64,000 bases of DNA, taken from positions 62,001 to 126,000 of the forward strand of contig JABFGJ010000010.1 in assembly GCA_013112545.1 (NCBI GenBank). The letters are read 5' to 3'. Position 1 is the first letter of the stretch. Each line of letters opens with the position of its first letter. A program made the position numbers and the translations under genes. Below are positions 1-8,998 of this stretch, in pieces. A model generated the notes under the pieces. That model ran no database searches. It had not been told where the DNA came from and saw only the letters and a list, made by a program, of their open reading frames with translations. Origin of the DNA: Bacteroidota bacterium. GTDB lineage: Bacteria; Bacteroidota; Bacteroidia; Flavobacteriales_E; Vicingaceae.

Positions 1-264
1 GAAAGTGCTGAAAAAACTGCTAAAGCATTGAAAGATGCTAAAATCAGTGTTGGTGCTAAAGTTGGAGAAGCTGGAAAGAAAATTTTTGGTTCTGTAAATA
101 CCATTCAATTGGCAGATGCAATCAATGCCTTAGGTCATGAAGTGGATAAGAAAACAATCAAGATTTTAGGCTCTCAAATTAAAGAACTTGGAACATACCA
201 AGCAGAAATTAGATTGCATAGAGACATTACAGTTGCTATTGATTTTGAAGTTGTAGCTGAGTAA
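1..264 (+). CDS. rplI: 50S ribosomal protein L9, C-terminal part (5' end outside window)
   Basis: The frame is open from the first base and ends with TAA at 262-264, giving 87 residues. They match the C-terminal domain of ribosomal protein L9, which lies on the large ribosomal subunit and binds 23S rRNA with its missing N-terminal half. Recognisable features are the Gly/Lys-rich entry (KIFGSVNT), the helix LADAINALGHEVDKK and the terminal beta strands ending IDFEVVAE. The gene is cut by the window edge rather than broken. A rho-independent terminator follows at 20 nt, so it is the last gene of its operon, as is usual for rpsF-rpsR-rplI. Confidence 0.95.
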   Translation, partial: ESAEKTAKALKDAKISVGAKVGEAGKKIFGSVNTIQLADAINALGHEVDKKTIKILGSQIKELGTYQAEIRLHRDITVAIDFEVVAE

Positions 265-283
265 TATTAGATTAGATTAATTG

Positions 284-314
284 AAAAAGCCTTGAGTTAT
301 CAGGGCTTTTTTTT
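284..314 (+). terminator. rho-independent terminator of rplI
   Basis: The stem AAAAGCC (285-291) pairs with GGCTTTT (304-310) around a 12-nt loop and runs into a T tract to 314. It sits 20 nt after the rplI stop codon on the same strand. Confidence 0.8.
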
Positions 315-352
315 GTGCTATACTTTTTAAGCTTTAGCGTTTTTTTAATGTA

Positions 353-404
353 ATACCAATGTGAATACTAAGTTAGTCTATAATTTAGTATTCTTACTGT
401 GGTA
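353..404. repeat. imperfect inverted repeat with perfect 9-bp core
   Basis: GAATACTAA (363-371) is perfectly complementary to TTAGTATTC (385-393). Pairing extends imperfectly outward to TACCA (353-357) and TGGTA (400-404). There is no T tract, so it is not an obvious terminator. Confidence 0.55.
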
Positions 405-480
405 TATGCCGATGAATACAATTAACAGTATAATGAGGAGACATCAGATATTAGACTGTATAATTGTTCATTTCGGTATA
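405..480. repeat. long imperfect inverted repeat
   Basis: The arms 405-433 and 451-480 can pair over about 29 bp with several mismatches and one bulge. Each arm begins TATGCCGA or TATACCGA and ends near ACAGTATAA or ACAGTCTAA when read inward. The loop is 17 nt. It resembles a REP or hairpin-type mobile repeat more than a terminator, but no family can be named. Confidence 0.55.
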
Positions 481-516
481 AACTTATCTCAGGAAGGTAC
501 AAAGAAGAGTAAAATT

Positions 517-556
517 TACAAACCCTCAGAGCGTTGAAACGCTCTGAGGGTTTGTA
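517..556. repeat. perfect 18-bp palindrome with 4-nt loop
   Basis: Bases 517-534 are the exact reverse complement of 539-556, with loop TGAA (535-538). The stem core is CCCTCAGAGCG, GC-rich against the background. No long T tract follows on either strand, so it looks more like a dispersed palindromic repeat than a simple terminator, although it would also stop or stabilise transcripts. Confidence 0.8.
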
Positions 557-565
557 GAAAACCCC

Positions 566-595
566 AAAAACCGCTAGCTAGTACTATCGGTTTTT
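566..595. terminator. probable bidirectional terminator
   Basis: AAAAACCG (566-573) pairs with CGGTTTTT (588-595) around a 14-nt loop, giving a T run on the + strand and an A/T-flanked stem on the - strand. It lies between convergent genes and is the nearest such structure after the permease stop at 692. Confidence 0.55.
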
Positions 596-691
596 ATCTA
601 TTTTATAAATCTTAAAACTTTTGGGTGAGATCAGCGATAATAACAGATTGTATATACGCTAGGCTAAACTTGAGATAGCCACAAGAACTAT

Positions 692-1933
692 CTACTCATA
701 TCTCAAAGCCTCTATTGGGTCTAAGTTCGAAGCTTTGTAAGCCGGATATATTCCCGAAAGTAAACCAACGATAAAACAAAGTGCTACGCCAAGTCCTATC
801 CAATCCCAAGGGATGATAAATCCACTGCCCATAAACATTCCAATCATATTGCCAATTGCTATTCCCAATATAATTCCCAAAATTCCACCCAATTGACAAA
901 TAATAATCGCTTCAATTAGAAACTGATTACGAATTATTTTTGCACTTGCTCCAATTGCTTTTCTAACTCCTATCTCTTGAGTTCGCTCGGTTACAGAAAC
1001 TAGCATGATATTCATTAAGCCAATGGCTGCACCTAACAGTGTAATTAATCCAATAACAGTAGCAAAAATGGTAACCATGCTTAAATTGTCAATCAGCATT
1101 TCGGACAAACTATCGCTTCTAGAAATTTCAAAACTATCTTCTTGACCTAGTTTATCACCTCGTATTGTTCTAAACATTCCAGTTGCTTCGCCTACTGCAC
1201 GGTCAATCTGTTCAGGACTGTCGGCCATTACATTAATTAAGAATGTGGGGTTTGCAGTAGAAAAATATTGCCTAGCATTGGTCAGCGGAATAAATGCGTT
1301 TTTGTCGGCGCTGTTACCCATAGAACTTCCCTTTTCGGCTAAAACGCCTATTACCTTGTATTTTCCGCTGCCTATAGATATGAGTTTATCAATTGGGTTT
1401 TGATTATTAGGAAACAAAGTTTTGGCAATTTCATGCCCGATAATTGCAGTGTGTGAACCAAATTGTATATCGTGTTCCGAAAAGTTCCTTCCTTTTTTTA
1501 ACTCATAACCAGAAGTAATTAAGTAGTTTTCATCTATGCCAAATACAAAAATGTTAGGATTTGTTTTTAGCGATTCAAATTTTAAAGTAGCTAAAGCAGA
1601 AGCCCTCGTTGAAACAGAACTTAGTGCAGGGAAATCGTAGCGTTTTTTAAAAGTAATAGCCTGATCGTAAGTAATACGAGGGAAAACCTTCTCTTTTTTT
1701 CCACGCTTGCCGACATGTATATTCATTCCTCTGTTTCTAATCGAGAAACTATTGGCGCCCATATTGCTGAAATTATCACTGATAGAACTTTTCATAGCAT
1801 CAATAGAAGTTAAAATGCCAACCAAGGCCATTATGCCAACTGCAATAATTAGCACAGTTAAGGTTGTTCTCAGCAATTGACTGCGAACAGACTTCAAGGC
1901 TTCTTTGATATTTTCTTTAATCAGATTAGTCAC
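692..1933 (-). CDS. ABC transporter permease, MacB/FtsX type
   Basis: A 413-residue inner-membrane permease of the MacB/LolC/FtsX superfamily. One N-terminal membrane helix (about residues 22-45) is followed by a large periplasmic MacB_PCD domain of about 230 residues. A C-terminal FtsX domain then carries three membrane helices. The ending [18 protein letters not shown] is the usual C-terminal signature of this family. Such permeases work with a separate ATPase in mechanotransmission or efflux of peptides, drugs or lipoproteins; no ATPase is adjacent, so the substrate is unknown. It is transcribed divergently from aconitase with a 122-bp gap. The ATG at 1933 gives a normal N-terminus, [17 protein letters not shown]. 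Confidence 0.9.
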   Translation of the reverse strand: MTNLIKENIKEALKSVRSQLLRTTLTVLIIAVGIMALVGILTSIDAMKSSISDNFSNMGANSFSIRNRGMNIHVGKRGKKEKVFPRITYDQAITFKKRYDFPALSSVSTRASALATLKFESLKTNPNIFVFGIDENYLITSGYELKKGRNFSEHDIQFGSHTAIIGHEIAKTLFPNNQNPIDKLISIGSGKYKVIGVLAEKGSSMGNSADKNAFIPLTNARQYFSTANPTFLINVMADSPEQIDRAVGEATGMFRTIRGDKLGQEDSFEISRSDSLSEMLIDNLSMVTIFATVIGLITLLGAAIGLMNIMLVSVTERTQEIGVRKAIGASAKIIRNQFLIEAIIICQLGGILGIILGIAIGNMIGMFMGSGFIIPWDWIGLGVALCFIVGLLSGIYPAYKASNLDPIEALRYE

Positions 1934-1986
1934 AACACAATGTTACTAAATGTGATGATAGTTCTTATTCAAAATTGGATAAACGG

Positions 1987-2017
1987 TTTACAAAAACAAG
2001 TAAAAAGATTAACTTCG
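1987..2017 (+). promoter_or_regulatory. predicted promoter of aconitase
   Basis: TTTA (1987-1990), then 19 nt, then TAACTTCG (2010-2017) fits the Bacteroidota -33/-7 pattern (TTTG, N19-21, TAnnTTTG) with conservative changes. It is 38 nt before the ATG at 2056 and lies inside the longer open frame starting at 1975, which supports the downstream start. Confidence 0.5.
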
Positions 2018-2055
2018 CATTCCTAAATAGAAATATAAACCATAAAATACTGGAT

Positions 2056-4317
2056 ATGGCATTTGACATTGATATGATAAAAGCAGTTTACGAAAGATAC
2101 CCCGAAAGAGTAGCTGCGGCAAGAGCGATTTTGAAAAAACCAATGACGCTTTCTGAAAAAATTCTTTATACCCATTTATGGGACGGTAAAGCGACTGAAG
2201 TTTTAGAGCGAGGAAAGTCTTACGTTGATTTTGCACCCGACCGAGTGGCCATGCAAGATGCAACTGCTCAAATGGCTTTATTGCAGTTTATGCAAGCTGG
2301 TAAAAAGAAAGTCGCTGTTCCTTCTACTGCTCATGCCGATCATTTGATTTTGGCTAAGGTAGGTGCAGATAAAGACTTACAAGATTCTATCAATAAAAAC
2401 AACGAAGTATTTAACTTTTTAAGTTCAGTTTGCGATAAATATGGGATTGGTTTTTGGAAACCAGGCTCAGGAATTATTCATCAAGTAGTTTTAGAAAACT
2501 ATGCATTCCCTGGGGGAATGATGATTGGAACTGATTCTCACACAGTGAATGCAGGAGGCCTAGGGATGGTTGCTGTTGGAGTTGGTGGTGCTGATGCCGT
2601 TGATGTAATGGCCGATATGCCATGGGAGTTAAAATTTCCTAAGCTAATTGGAGTTAAGTTAACTGGAAAATTAAACGGTTGGACTTCAGCAAAAGATGTG
2701 ATTTTAAAAGTTGCAGGAATCTTAACCGTAAAAGGTGGAACAGGTTGTATTGTTGAGTATTTTGGAGAAGGTGCAAAATCATTATCTGCCACTGGAAAAG
2801 GAACAATTTGCAACATGGGTGCAGAAATTGGAGCTACAACATCCACTTTCGGGTACGATGATTCTATGAGAAGGTATTTGAATGCAACTGACCGAGCAGA
2901 CATAGTAAAATTAGCTGACGAAGTTGCTGAGCATTTAACAGGAGACGATGAAGTTTACGCAAACCCTGAAAAGTATTTCGACCAAGTGATTGAAATTGAT
3001 TTATCATCGTTAACGCCACATTTAAACGGCCCATTTACTCCAGACTTAGCTACTCCAGTTTCTGAAATGAAAGAAAAAGCTGCAGCTAATGATTGGCCAA
3101 CTGATATTGAGTGGGCATTGATAGGATCTTGTACCAACTCATCTTATGAAGATTTAACAAGAGCAGCTTCCATTGTAGAAGATGCTTTTAATAAGGGTGT
3201 TAAACCAGTTTCAAAATTGGGAATAAATCCAGGTTCTGAACAAGTAAGATATACAGCCGAAAGAGATGGTTTGATGGATATATTTAATAAGTTCCCTTCA
3301 GTAACTATTTTTACTAATGCTTGTGGACCATGTATCGGTCAATGGGATAGAGAAGGAGCTGAGAAGAAAGAAAAGAACTCCATAGTACATTCCTTTAATA
3401 GAAATTTCTCGAAACGAGCAGATGGAAACCCTAATACACATGCTTTTGTAACATCACCAGAAATGGTTGCAGCAATTGCCATTAGTGGGAAATTAGATTT
3501 TAACCCAATTACTGACTCATTGATAAACGACAAAGGTGAGAAGGTGAAATTAGCGGAACCAAAAGGTATGGAATTGCCAAGCCTGGGCTTTGCAGTTGAA
3601 GACAATGGATTTCAAGCTCCGTCAGAAGATGGTAGCAACATTGTTGTTAAAGTGAATCCAGATTCAAATCGTTTGCAATTATTAGAGCCTTTCCCAGCTT
3701 GGGATGGTAAAAATATCATGGGAGCAAAACTGCTAATTAAGGCGTTTGGAAAATGTACAACAGATCATATTTCTATGGCTGGTCCATGGTTGAGGTTTAG
3801 AGGTCACCTAGATAATATTTCGGACAATTGTTTAATTGGAGCTGTAAATGCTTTTGGAAAAGCAACAAACGAGGTAGTTAATCAACTTACTGGAGAAAAA
3901 GGGCCTGTGCCTGCAACAGCAAGAGCCTATAAGGCTGCTGGTGTTCCATCAGTAGTTATTGGAGATCATAATTATGGCGAAGGTTCTTCTAGAGAGCATG
4001 CAGCAATGGAACCACGATTTTTAGGTGTGAAAGCTGTAATTGTAAAATCTTTTGCAAGAATCCACGAAACAAACTTGAAAAAACAAGGCATGTTGGGTTT
4101 AACATTTGCTAATGAAAGTGATTACGATTTAATTCGAGAAGATGATACATTTAACTTTATTGATTTAGTTGATTTTGCTGCAAATAAGCAATTAACCTTA
4201 CAATTAGCTCATGCTGATGGTACTGAAGACACAATAAAACTAAATCATACCTATAATGAGCAACAAATTGACTGGTTTAGAGCGGGTTCTGCCTTGAACT
4301 TAATTAGTCAGCAATAG
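2056..4317 (+). CDS. acnA: aconitate hydratase
   Basis: A 753-residue aconitase that interconverts citrate and isocitrate in the cytoplasmic TCA cycle. The [4Fe-4S] ligands are visible as C359 in GSCTNSS and C423/C426 in NACGPC. The C-terminal swivel domain has the [19 protein letters not shown] substrate loop. Length and N-terminus ([19 protein letters not shown]) are those of the mitochondrial-type aconitase common in Bacteroidota. The frame is open upstream to 1975, but those 27 residues are not family-like and a promoter sits inside them, so 2056 is chosen. It stands alone between a divergent permease and a strong terminator. Confidence 0.96.
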   Translation: MAFDIDMIKAVYERYPERVAAARAILKKPMTLSEKILYTHLWDGKATEVLERGKSYVDFAPDRVAMQDATAQMALLQFMQAGKKKVAVPSTAHADHLILAKVGADKDLQDSINKNNEVFNFLSSVCDKYGIGFWKPGSGIIHQVVLENYAFPGGMMIGTDSHTVNAGGLGMVAVGVGGADAVDVMADMPWELKFPKLIGVKLTGKLNGWTSAKDVILKVAGILTVKGGTGCIVEYFGEGAKSLSATGKGTICNMGAEIGATTSTFGYDDSMRRYLNATDRADIVKLADEVAEHLTGDDEVYANPEKYFDQVIEIDLSSLTPHLNGPFTPDLATPVSEMKEKAAANDWPTDIEWALIGSCTNSSYEDLTRAASIVEDAFNKGVKPVSKLGINPGSEQVRYTAERDGLMDIFNKFPSVTIFTNACGPCIGQWDREGAEKKEKNSIVHSFNRNFSKRADGNPNTHAFVTSPEMVAAIAISGKLDFNPITDSLINDKGEKVKLAEPKGMELPSLGFAVEDNGFQAPSEDGSNIVVKVNPDSNRLQLLEPFPAWDGKNIMGAKLLIKAFGKCTTDHISMAGPWLRFRGHLDNISDNCLIGAVNAFGKATNEVVNQLTGEKGPVPATARAYKAAGVPSVVIGDHNYGEGSSREHAAMEPRFLGVKAVIVKSFARIHETNLKKQGMLGLTFANESDYDLIREDDTFNFIDLVDFAANKQLTLQLAHADGTEDTIKLNHTYNEQQIDWFRAGSALNLISQQ

Positions 4318-4334
4318 CATCTATAAAACCATAG

Positions 4335-4387
4335 ACCCTTCTTTTGTCTATCTTCATTCTTGAAGATAACTTGAGAAGGGTTTTTAT
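4335..4387 (+). terminator. terminator of aconitase
   Basis: The outer stem ACCCTTCT (4335-4342) pairs with AGAAGGGT (4374-4381). It encloses a second perfect hairpin, TATCTTCA (4349-4356) with TGAAGATA (4361-4368). A T-rich tract follows. Confidence 0.8.
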
Positions 4388-4418
4388 TTTACGTTCTTAA
4401 ATAAAATTTATAACTTCG
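4388..4418 (+). promoter_or_regulatory. predicted promoter of OmpA-paralogue operon
   Basis: TTTA (4388-4391), 19 nt, TAACTTCG (4411-4418): the same two boxes and the same spacing as the candidate aconitase promoter. The ATG of the next gene is 36 nt downstream. Confidence 0.5.
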
Positions 4419-4453
4419 GAACAATCTTTGGAAAAGAGCAAAAAAATTATTTT

Positions 4454-5644
4454 ATGAAAAAATTTAACATATTATTCGGAATCCTATTTTTTGGAATCAA
4501 TTTAAATGCACAAGATAACTTAGTCCCAAATCCAAGTTTTGAAGAAGTAAATGGAAGAATCAAAGAGGGTGGTTTAATTGAAATGGCATTTCCTTGGAAA
4601 TCGGTTACTATGAATCCAGTTGATTTGTATTCTGAATCCGCAAAATCAGATGATTTTGCTGTGCCAGAAAATGCATACGGAGTTGAAAAAGCAAATACTG
4701 GATCAAATTATGCGGGTGTTTCTTTCTTTGGATTTGCAGGAAGAATGCCGAGAACTTATTTAGGAACCCCACTTACTAAACCACTAGAAGCTGGTAAATC
4801 ATATTGCATGAAATTCCATGTTAGCATGGCCGATTACTCTAAATATGCTGTAAATAATTTAGGAATTTATGTTACTAAAGAAGAGTTAACTGAAAAGACT
4901 GATGGAATATTAGAATTTGTGCCTCAGATTAAAAGCTTGAAAAACGAAGCTTTTGATAAACAATTTCTATGGACAGCAATATGCGGCATATTTGAAGCAG
5001 AGGGTGGAGAACAGTTTATAACCATTGGCAACTTTAATACAGACGCAAGTACTCAACAAGAAAAAGTTAGACTTTCACGAGAGTTTATGGGAAAACGTCA
5101 GCAAAACAATGCCTATTATTACATAGATGATGTTTCTGTTGTTGAATTGACAGAAAAAACTAAAGCAGATTGCTTATGCGATAAAATTGCTGGTGGAGTG
5201 ATGAAAACAGAATTCAAATCATTTGGCACCGATAAAGATAAAAGAGCTGCAGCAAAGAAGACTTATATTGTAAACTCTGATGGAACTAAAGCAACTGAAG
5301 GGGTTAAGAAAACAGAACCTGAAGCATTTAGTTTAGGTACAGCTATTTTGTATTTCGACTATAAAGCGGATGAGCCAAATGCAGCTTCTCAAAAAGTATT
5401 GGAGCAAATAGTTGCTGCAATGTCAGAAGATGTAACAACTAAAATAATGATTACAGGGCATATAGATGCATCTGAATCTGGAGTGAGCTTATTAGCTAAA
5501 AAGCGCGCTTTTAATATTCGAAAAATGTTGAGAGCCATGGGCATTGACGATACACGATTGGCGCATGAATCAAAAGAAGCTACCATGCCTAAGGATAAAG
5601 AAAAACCTGAATTAAATAGAAGAGTAACCATCAATTTGAAATAG
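4454..5644 (+). CDS. OmpA-family outer-membrane/periplasmic protein (paralogue 1)
   Basis: A 396-residue exported protein with a signal peptide (residues 1 to about 19, ending LNAQ). The mature part opens with DNLVPNPSFEEV, a start typical of galactose-binding-like beta-sandwich domains. That domain reaches YYIDDVSVVEL near residue 235. From about residue 290 an OmpA C-terminal peptidoglycan-binding domain follows (ILYFDYKADEPN, MITGHIDASESG, LNRRVTINLK). It probably anchors a surface domain to the cell wall. The next gene is a paralogue in the same frame directly after the stop codon. The ligand is unknown. Confidence 0.85.
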   Translation: MKKFNILFGILFFGINLNAQDNLVPNPSFEEVNGRIKEGGLIEMAFPWKSVTMNPVDLYSESAKSDDFAVPENAYGVEKANTGSNYAGVSFFGFAGRMPRTYLGTPLTKPLEAGKSYCMKFHVSMADYSKYAVNNLGIYVTKEELTEKTDGILEFVPQIKSLKNEAFDKQFLWTAICGIFEAEGGEQFITIGNFNTDASTQQEKVRLSREFMGKRQQNNAYYYIDDVSVVELTEKTKADCLCDKIAGGVMKTEFKSFGTDKDKRAAAKKTYIVNSDGTKATEGVKKTEPEAFSLGTAILYFDYKADEPNAASQKVLEQIVAAMSEDVTTKIMITGHIDASESGVSLLAKKRAFNIRKMLRAMGIDDTRLAHESKEATMPKDKEKPELNRRVTINLK

Positions 5645-6667
5645 TTGAGAAGAGCTCTCTTTTTATTTTTATACTTTTCTATTTACAATACTTTTTCTCA
5701 AAATTTAATTCCCAATGGACAATTAGAATCTTTTCAAGATTGTCCTAGCGGTTTAAGGCAATTGCATAAAATCAATGATTGGTTTTCGGCAAGCGCAGGA
5801 ACACCCGAATATTACAATACCTGTGGATTTCCTGCCAATGTAAACCCCAAGCAAGGCAATGGTCTAATCGGTTTAATACTATATTCTGATTATTATATAG
5901 ACATTGAATATGTTGGAGTGATGTTGAAAGATACCTTAGAAAGAGGGCAAACATATCTCTTGGAATTCTATGTTTATGTTGATGAAAATGCACCATTTTC
6001 TATTGATAAAATCGGTGCTTTTTTTAGTTCAAGCAAAGTTAAGTTGGCTCATTGGAGTCCCATTGTAGAAAAACCACAAGTTTTTGCAAAGCAGATAATC
6101 GAACCCAGTCGTTGGGTAAAATTTGAAGAATTTTTTGTAGCTAACGGTGGTGAGCAATTTATGACAGTGGGTAATTTTTTTGAAAAGGATGAAGTGAAGA
6201 TTAAGCGAAATTCACACAAACATACAGCAGGCTGGTATTCTTACTTTTATTTTGATGATTTTTCGCTGAAAAAAGTGAGGACTGATGAATTGAAAAGCAA
6301 TTCAAAAAGTGATTCTAAAAGTAGCTTTACAAACAGTTTTCAAAAAAAACACATCGTTTATTTTGAAAGTGATGAATTTGATTTATCTTTAGACGAACTT
6401 AACAGGTTGAAAAACTTTGTAGTTCAAATTCCTGAGAATGATAAAATACAGTTTGAGCTTACTGGTTTTACAGATTCTGATGCGAGCAAGGCTTACAATT
6501 TAGAGTTGTCGAAAAATAGAGTTGAATCGGTATCCAAAATTGTTAAAGAACAATTCTCGTGGAATTTAATAAAACTGTGGAAGGGAGAAGAGTCACCACT
6601 TAATGAAAATAAAAATGAATTTGATAAATCTCAAAATAGGAGGGTTGAAATTTCAATTTTTCCATAA
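5645..6667 (+). CDS. OmpA-family outer-membrane/periplasmic protein (paralogue 2)
   Basis: A 340-residue paralogue of the preceding gene with the same order: signal peptide (RRALFLFLYFSIYNTFSQ), LIPNGQLESF beta-sandwich domain ending YFYFDDFSLKKV, a Ser/Lys-rich linker near 220-235, and an OmpA C-terminal domain (IVYFESDEFDLS, ELTGFTDSDASK, QNRRVEISIF). The start must lie after the TAG at 5642-5644. The TTG at 5645 gives a complete signal peptide and no in-frame ATG is suitable, so a TTG start with zero spacing from the upstream stop is inferred, probably by termination-reinitiation. The 3' end overlaps the next gene. Confidence 0.82.
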   Translation: MRRALFLFLYFSIYNTFSQNLIPNGQLESFQDCPSGLRQLHKINDWFSASAGTPEYYNTCGFPANVNPKQGNGLIGLILYSDYYIDIEYVGVMLKDTLERGQTYLLEFYVYVDENAPFSIDKIGAFFSSSKVKLAHWSPIVEKPQVFAKQIIEPSRWVKFEEFFVANGGEQFMTVGNFFEKDEVKIKRNSHKHTAGWYSYFYFDDFSLKKVRTDELKSNSKSDSKSSFTNSFQKKHIVYFESDEFDLSLDELNRLKNFVVQIPENDKIQFELTGFTDSDASKAYNLELSKNRVESVSKIVKEQFSWNLIKLWKGEESPLNENKNEFDKSQNRRVEISIFP

Positions 6668-8981
6668 AGTTAGTTGGATTTTCATTCTTGCTTTGTTTTT
6701 AGGTTTAAAGACAACAAATGGGCAAGAAATTGATCAAGCGAATCTTGAAAGTTTACTGTTCGAGTCTATTAATTCGTATAGAACAACCCAAAATTTAGAA
6801 CCGTTTACTCAGAATGAAATTTTAAATGCTGTTGCTTTTGACCAAAGTAGTTATATTCTTAAATCTGGAAAACTAAGCCATGAACAAGATAATAAGAAGA
6901 AAGCTAAACTGCTTGACCGCATCTTGTTTTACGAAGGGTTGAATGCACAGGCTGGTGAAAATATTGCTGAGATTGGATTCAATTCGAAAGTAGAGATAGA
7001 ACTCGGAAAACCTAAGCAAACAGCTGACACTGAAGATAAATTAGTTGCTGCTGTGATTACTTCTTGGCTAAAGGAATCGGAAGGACTTTCCAATTTGATG
7101 GATCCAAATTTTAGAAACTGCGGACTATCTGTTTTAGAAAAAGGAGATAAAAATTTTGTCTTTGTTTTGGTTTTAGCAAGCGAACCTTATCTAATTCCTC
7201 CTGGTGAAAAAATCAGTTTTAATCAACATGGTATAAATCCATTTAATAAAGATGTCTGTAAACCTTTACTAGAAAAGCATCCTACTTTATCTCAATTGTT
7301 TTCTGATGCACTATACATTGAGCAGAATAAAATTTATTTCCAATTTCATAACCTAGCCCTCTTCAATGAAATTATTAGCAATTCGGGCGATGGCATTGCA
7401 ATTGACATTATAGAGCGCAAACAATTTAATTGCAAAGAGTCGAATCGTTTATTCCCTGGCGAAATTCAAAATGGATTTTTAATGAATCCTTATAAGAAAG
7501 CTAAATTGGCTAGTTTAAATCAAAAAGCTGCACAAAACGCAGTGAAGATAGAAATGGGAGAGCTTCCAGATTACTTTAAAGGAAAAGAAATTGAGTTAAA
7601 TGGGTTGATTATAAAAGATGGAAATTATTGCGAAACTATTCCATACAATGAAATAGAAACTGAAAATGTTCGAAATCTATCTACTCCATTTCTTTATGCC
7701 AAATCTTCACAAATTGCTTTGAAATCCATAAGTGATACAAGTAATTTCAATTTTCCTTTAACAGACTTAAAAAGTGAGTTGAATGTTATTAAAGACAAGC
7801 TTTTGGCTTTGAATTATTTGGTTTATGAACTGCAATTTGATGTTAAAATTTCACCCATTAACGAGATAACTCAAGCAAGTTTTATAGAAGAAATTAAACC
7901 CATTTTTACCCAACTTGGACTACATGATAATGAGGTTAAAGTCAATTTTAAAGTTGATTGGGATTCTTATAATGCCTTTAAGAAAGGGACGTATTACCAA
8001 ATTGACACCGAAGGTAAATCACAGGATGAAGAAATAAAATACCTAAAAAGAACTGCGCCAAAAGATGAGGAACTAAAAACAGCCTTAAATCAATTTAATC
8101 AGATTGACTTAAAATTGTTTGGCACATTACAATTAGACGACTCCTTAACTTTTGATGAAAAATTGCGCATGTTTTCATTTTTGGTTTCATTAGACAAAAT
8201 AGATTTGGCACTTTTTTATCAAAACAAATTGATTTCGAGTGCAAAAACACCTGAGCAACTGAAAAAAACAGTGTTGAGAAAAGAAGATCAGGTTAAGTCA
8301 AAGCTATCAATAATAAACAATCAAATTGTTGCACAAGAGGCCATGAATCAAAAGCAATTTGATGGAAATCCTATACATACGGCTTTTTTAGAATTGTATT
8401 TAATCGACCCGAAGAATGAAGTGTTGGCTTATAATTACCATTTAGCTTTGTTAAACTTTTGGGCTAAGTCGAATAAGAATGTATTTCAAATCGAAAAATG
8501 GAAAAAATCCTTTGAAAGTCTAAAAGGGAAATCAATTCCAAATGATGCGTATGCCAAAGTGTATTTGAATTATCAAGTCATTGCAGCAGATTATTATTAT
8601 GAAAAAGGGGAGTTTGATAAACGAAAAAAGGCATTTGACGAATTGTTGAAATGGGTTAGTCCAGCAAAATTAAATGCTCAAGAATTGCTTTTAGTAGCAA
8701 AATTTCTTTGTCATCAAGATCAATTTCCGAGGGCTGTTAAAATGCTTTTGCCAGAAGTTACCCAAGAAAAAGTAGATAAGGATTTGCTGTATTACTTTCT
8801 TCAAATCGCTATTTATGACCGAGATCAAGTAAGCGAGGAGCTTTATTTAAAGTTAATTCAAAAAGCTCAATCCGATTTTCCTGATTCATTTTGTAAGCTT
8901 TTTTCTAAAGAAAAAATGGGAATTCAGAATCTAGAAAACCAAGAAATAAAAAAAGTATATTGCAGCCATTGTGCTAAATAG
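6603..8981 (+). CDS. exported CAP (SCP/PR1)-domain protein with helical C-terminal region
   Basis: A protein of up to 792 residues. A hydrophobic export segment (SWIFILALFLGLKTTNG) precedes a CAP domain at about residues 45-200, with INSYRTTQNLEPFTQN, the conserved His in GKLSHEQ, and AGENIAEIG. CAP proteins are secreted and bind lipids or act in cell-wall settings. The remaining 550 residues are unfamiliar; the last third (from about 570) looks like TPR-type helices. The start is uncertain: ATG 6603 and ATG 6615 give a long N-terminus overlapping the upstream gene, while TTG 6645 would give a normal signal peptide. It is probably co-transcribed with the two OmpA paralogues. Confidence 0.78.
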   Translation: MKIKMNLINLKIGGLKFQFFHKVSWIFILALFLGLKTTNGQEIDQANLESLLFESINSYRTTQNLEPFTQNEILNAVAFDQSSYILKSGKLSHEQDNKKKAKLLDRILFYEGLNAQAGENIAEIGFNSKVEIELGKPKQTADTEDKLVAAVITSWLKESEGLSNLMDPNFRNCGLSVLEKGDKNFVFVLVLASEPYLIPPGEKISFNQHGINPFNKDVCKPLLEKHPTLSQLFSDALYIEQNKIYFQFHNLALFNEIISNSGDGIAIDIIERKQFNCKESNRLFPGEIQNGFLMNPYKKAKLASLNQKAAQNAVKIEMGELPDYFKGKEIELNGLIIKDGNYCETIPYNEIETENVRNLSTPFLYAKSSQIALKSISDTSNFNFPLTDLKSELNVIKDKLLALNYLVYELQFDVKISPINEITQASFIEEIKPIFTQLGLHDNEVKVNFKVDWDSYNAFKKGTYYQIDTEGKSQDEEIKYLKRTAPKDEELKTALNQFNQIDLKLFGTLQLDDSLTFDEKLRMFSFLVSLDKIDLALFYQNKLISSAKTPEQLKKTVLRKEDQVKSKLSIINNQIVAQEAMNQKQFDGNPIHTAFLELYLIDPKNEVLAYNYHLALLNFWAKSNKNVFQIEKWKKSFESLKGKSIPNDAYAKVYLNYQVIAADYYYEKGEFDKRKKAFDELLKWVSPAKLNAQELLLVAKFLCHQDQFPRAVKMLLPEVTQEKVDKDLLYYFLQIAIYDRDQVSEELYLKLIQKAQSDFPDSFCKLFSKEKMGIQNLENQEIKKVYCSHCAK

Positions 8982-8998
8982 TACTTTAAATTTGTTTC

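Larger units (their letters stand above)
315..691. other. gene-free interval between convergent genes
   Basis: No plausible coding sequence is seen. The interval lies between the ends of rplI (+) and the ABC permease (-) and is dominated by four successive inverted repeats, listed separately. The part after 596 shows nothing I can name. Confidence 0.6.

Noticed and set aside
1975-2055. Upstream extension of aconitase
   Set aside because: The extra 27 residues do not look like aconitase, and a promoter-like sequence ends at 2017 inside them. The ATG at 2056 gives the usual family N-terminus.
5642-5647. A nonsense mutation splitting one long OmpA gene
   Set aside because: The segment after the TAG is a full signal peptide followed by a complete paralogous protein, so these are two genes.
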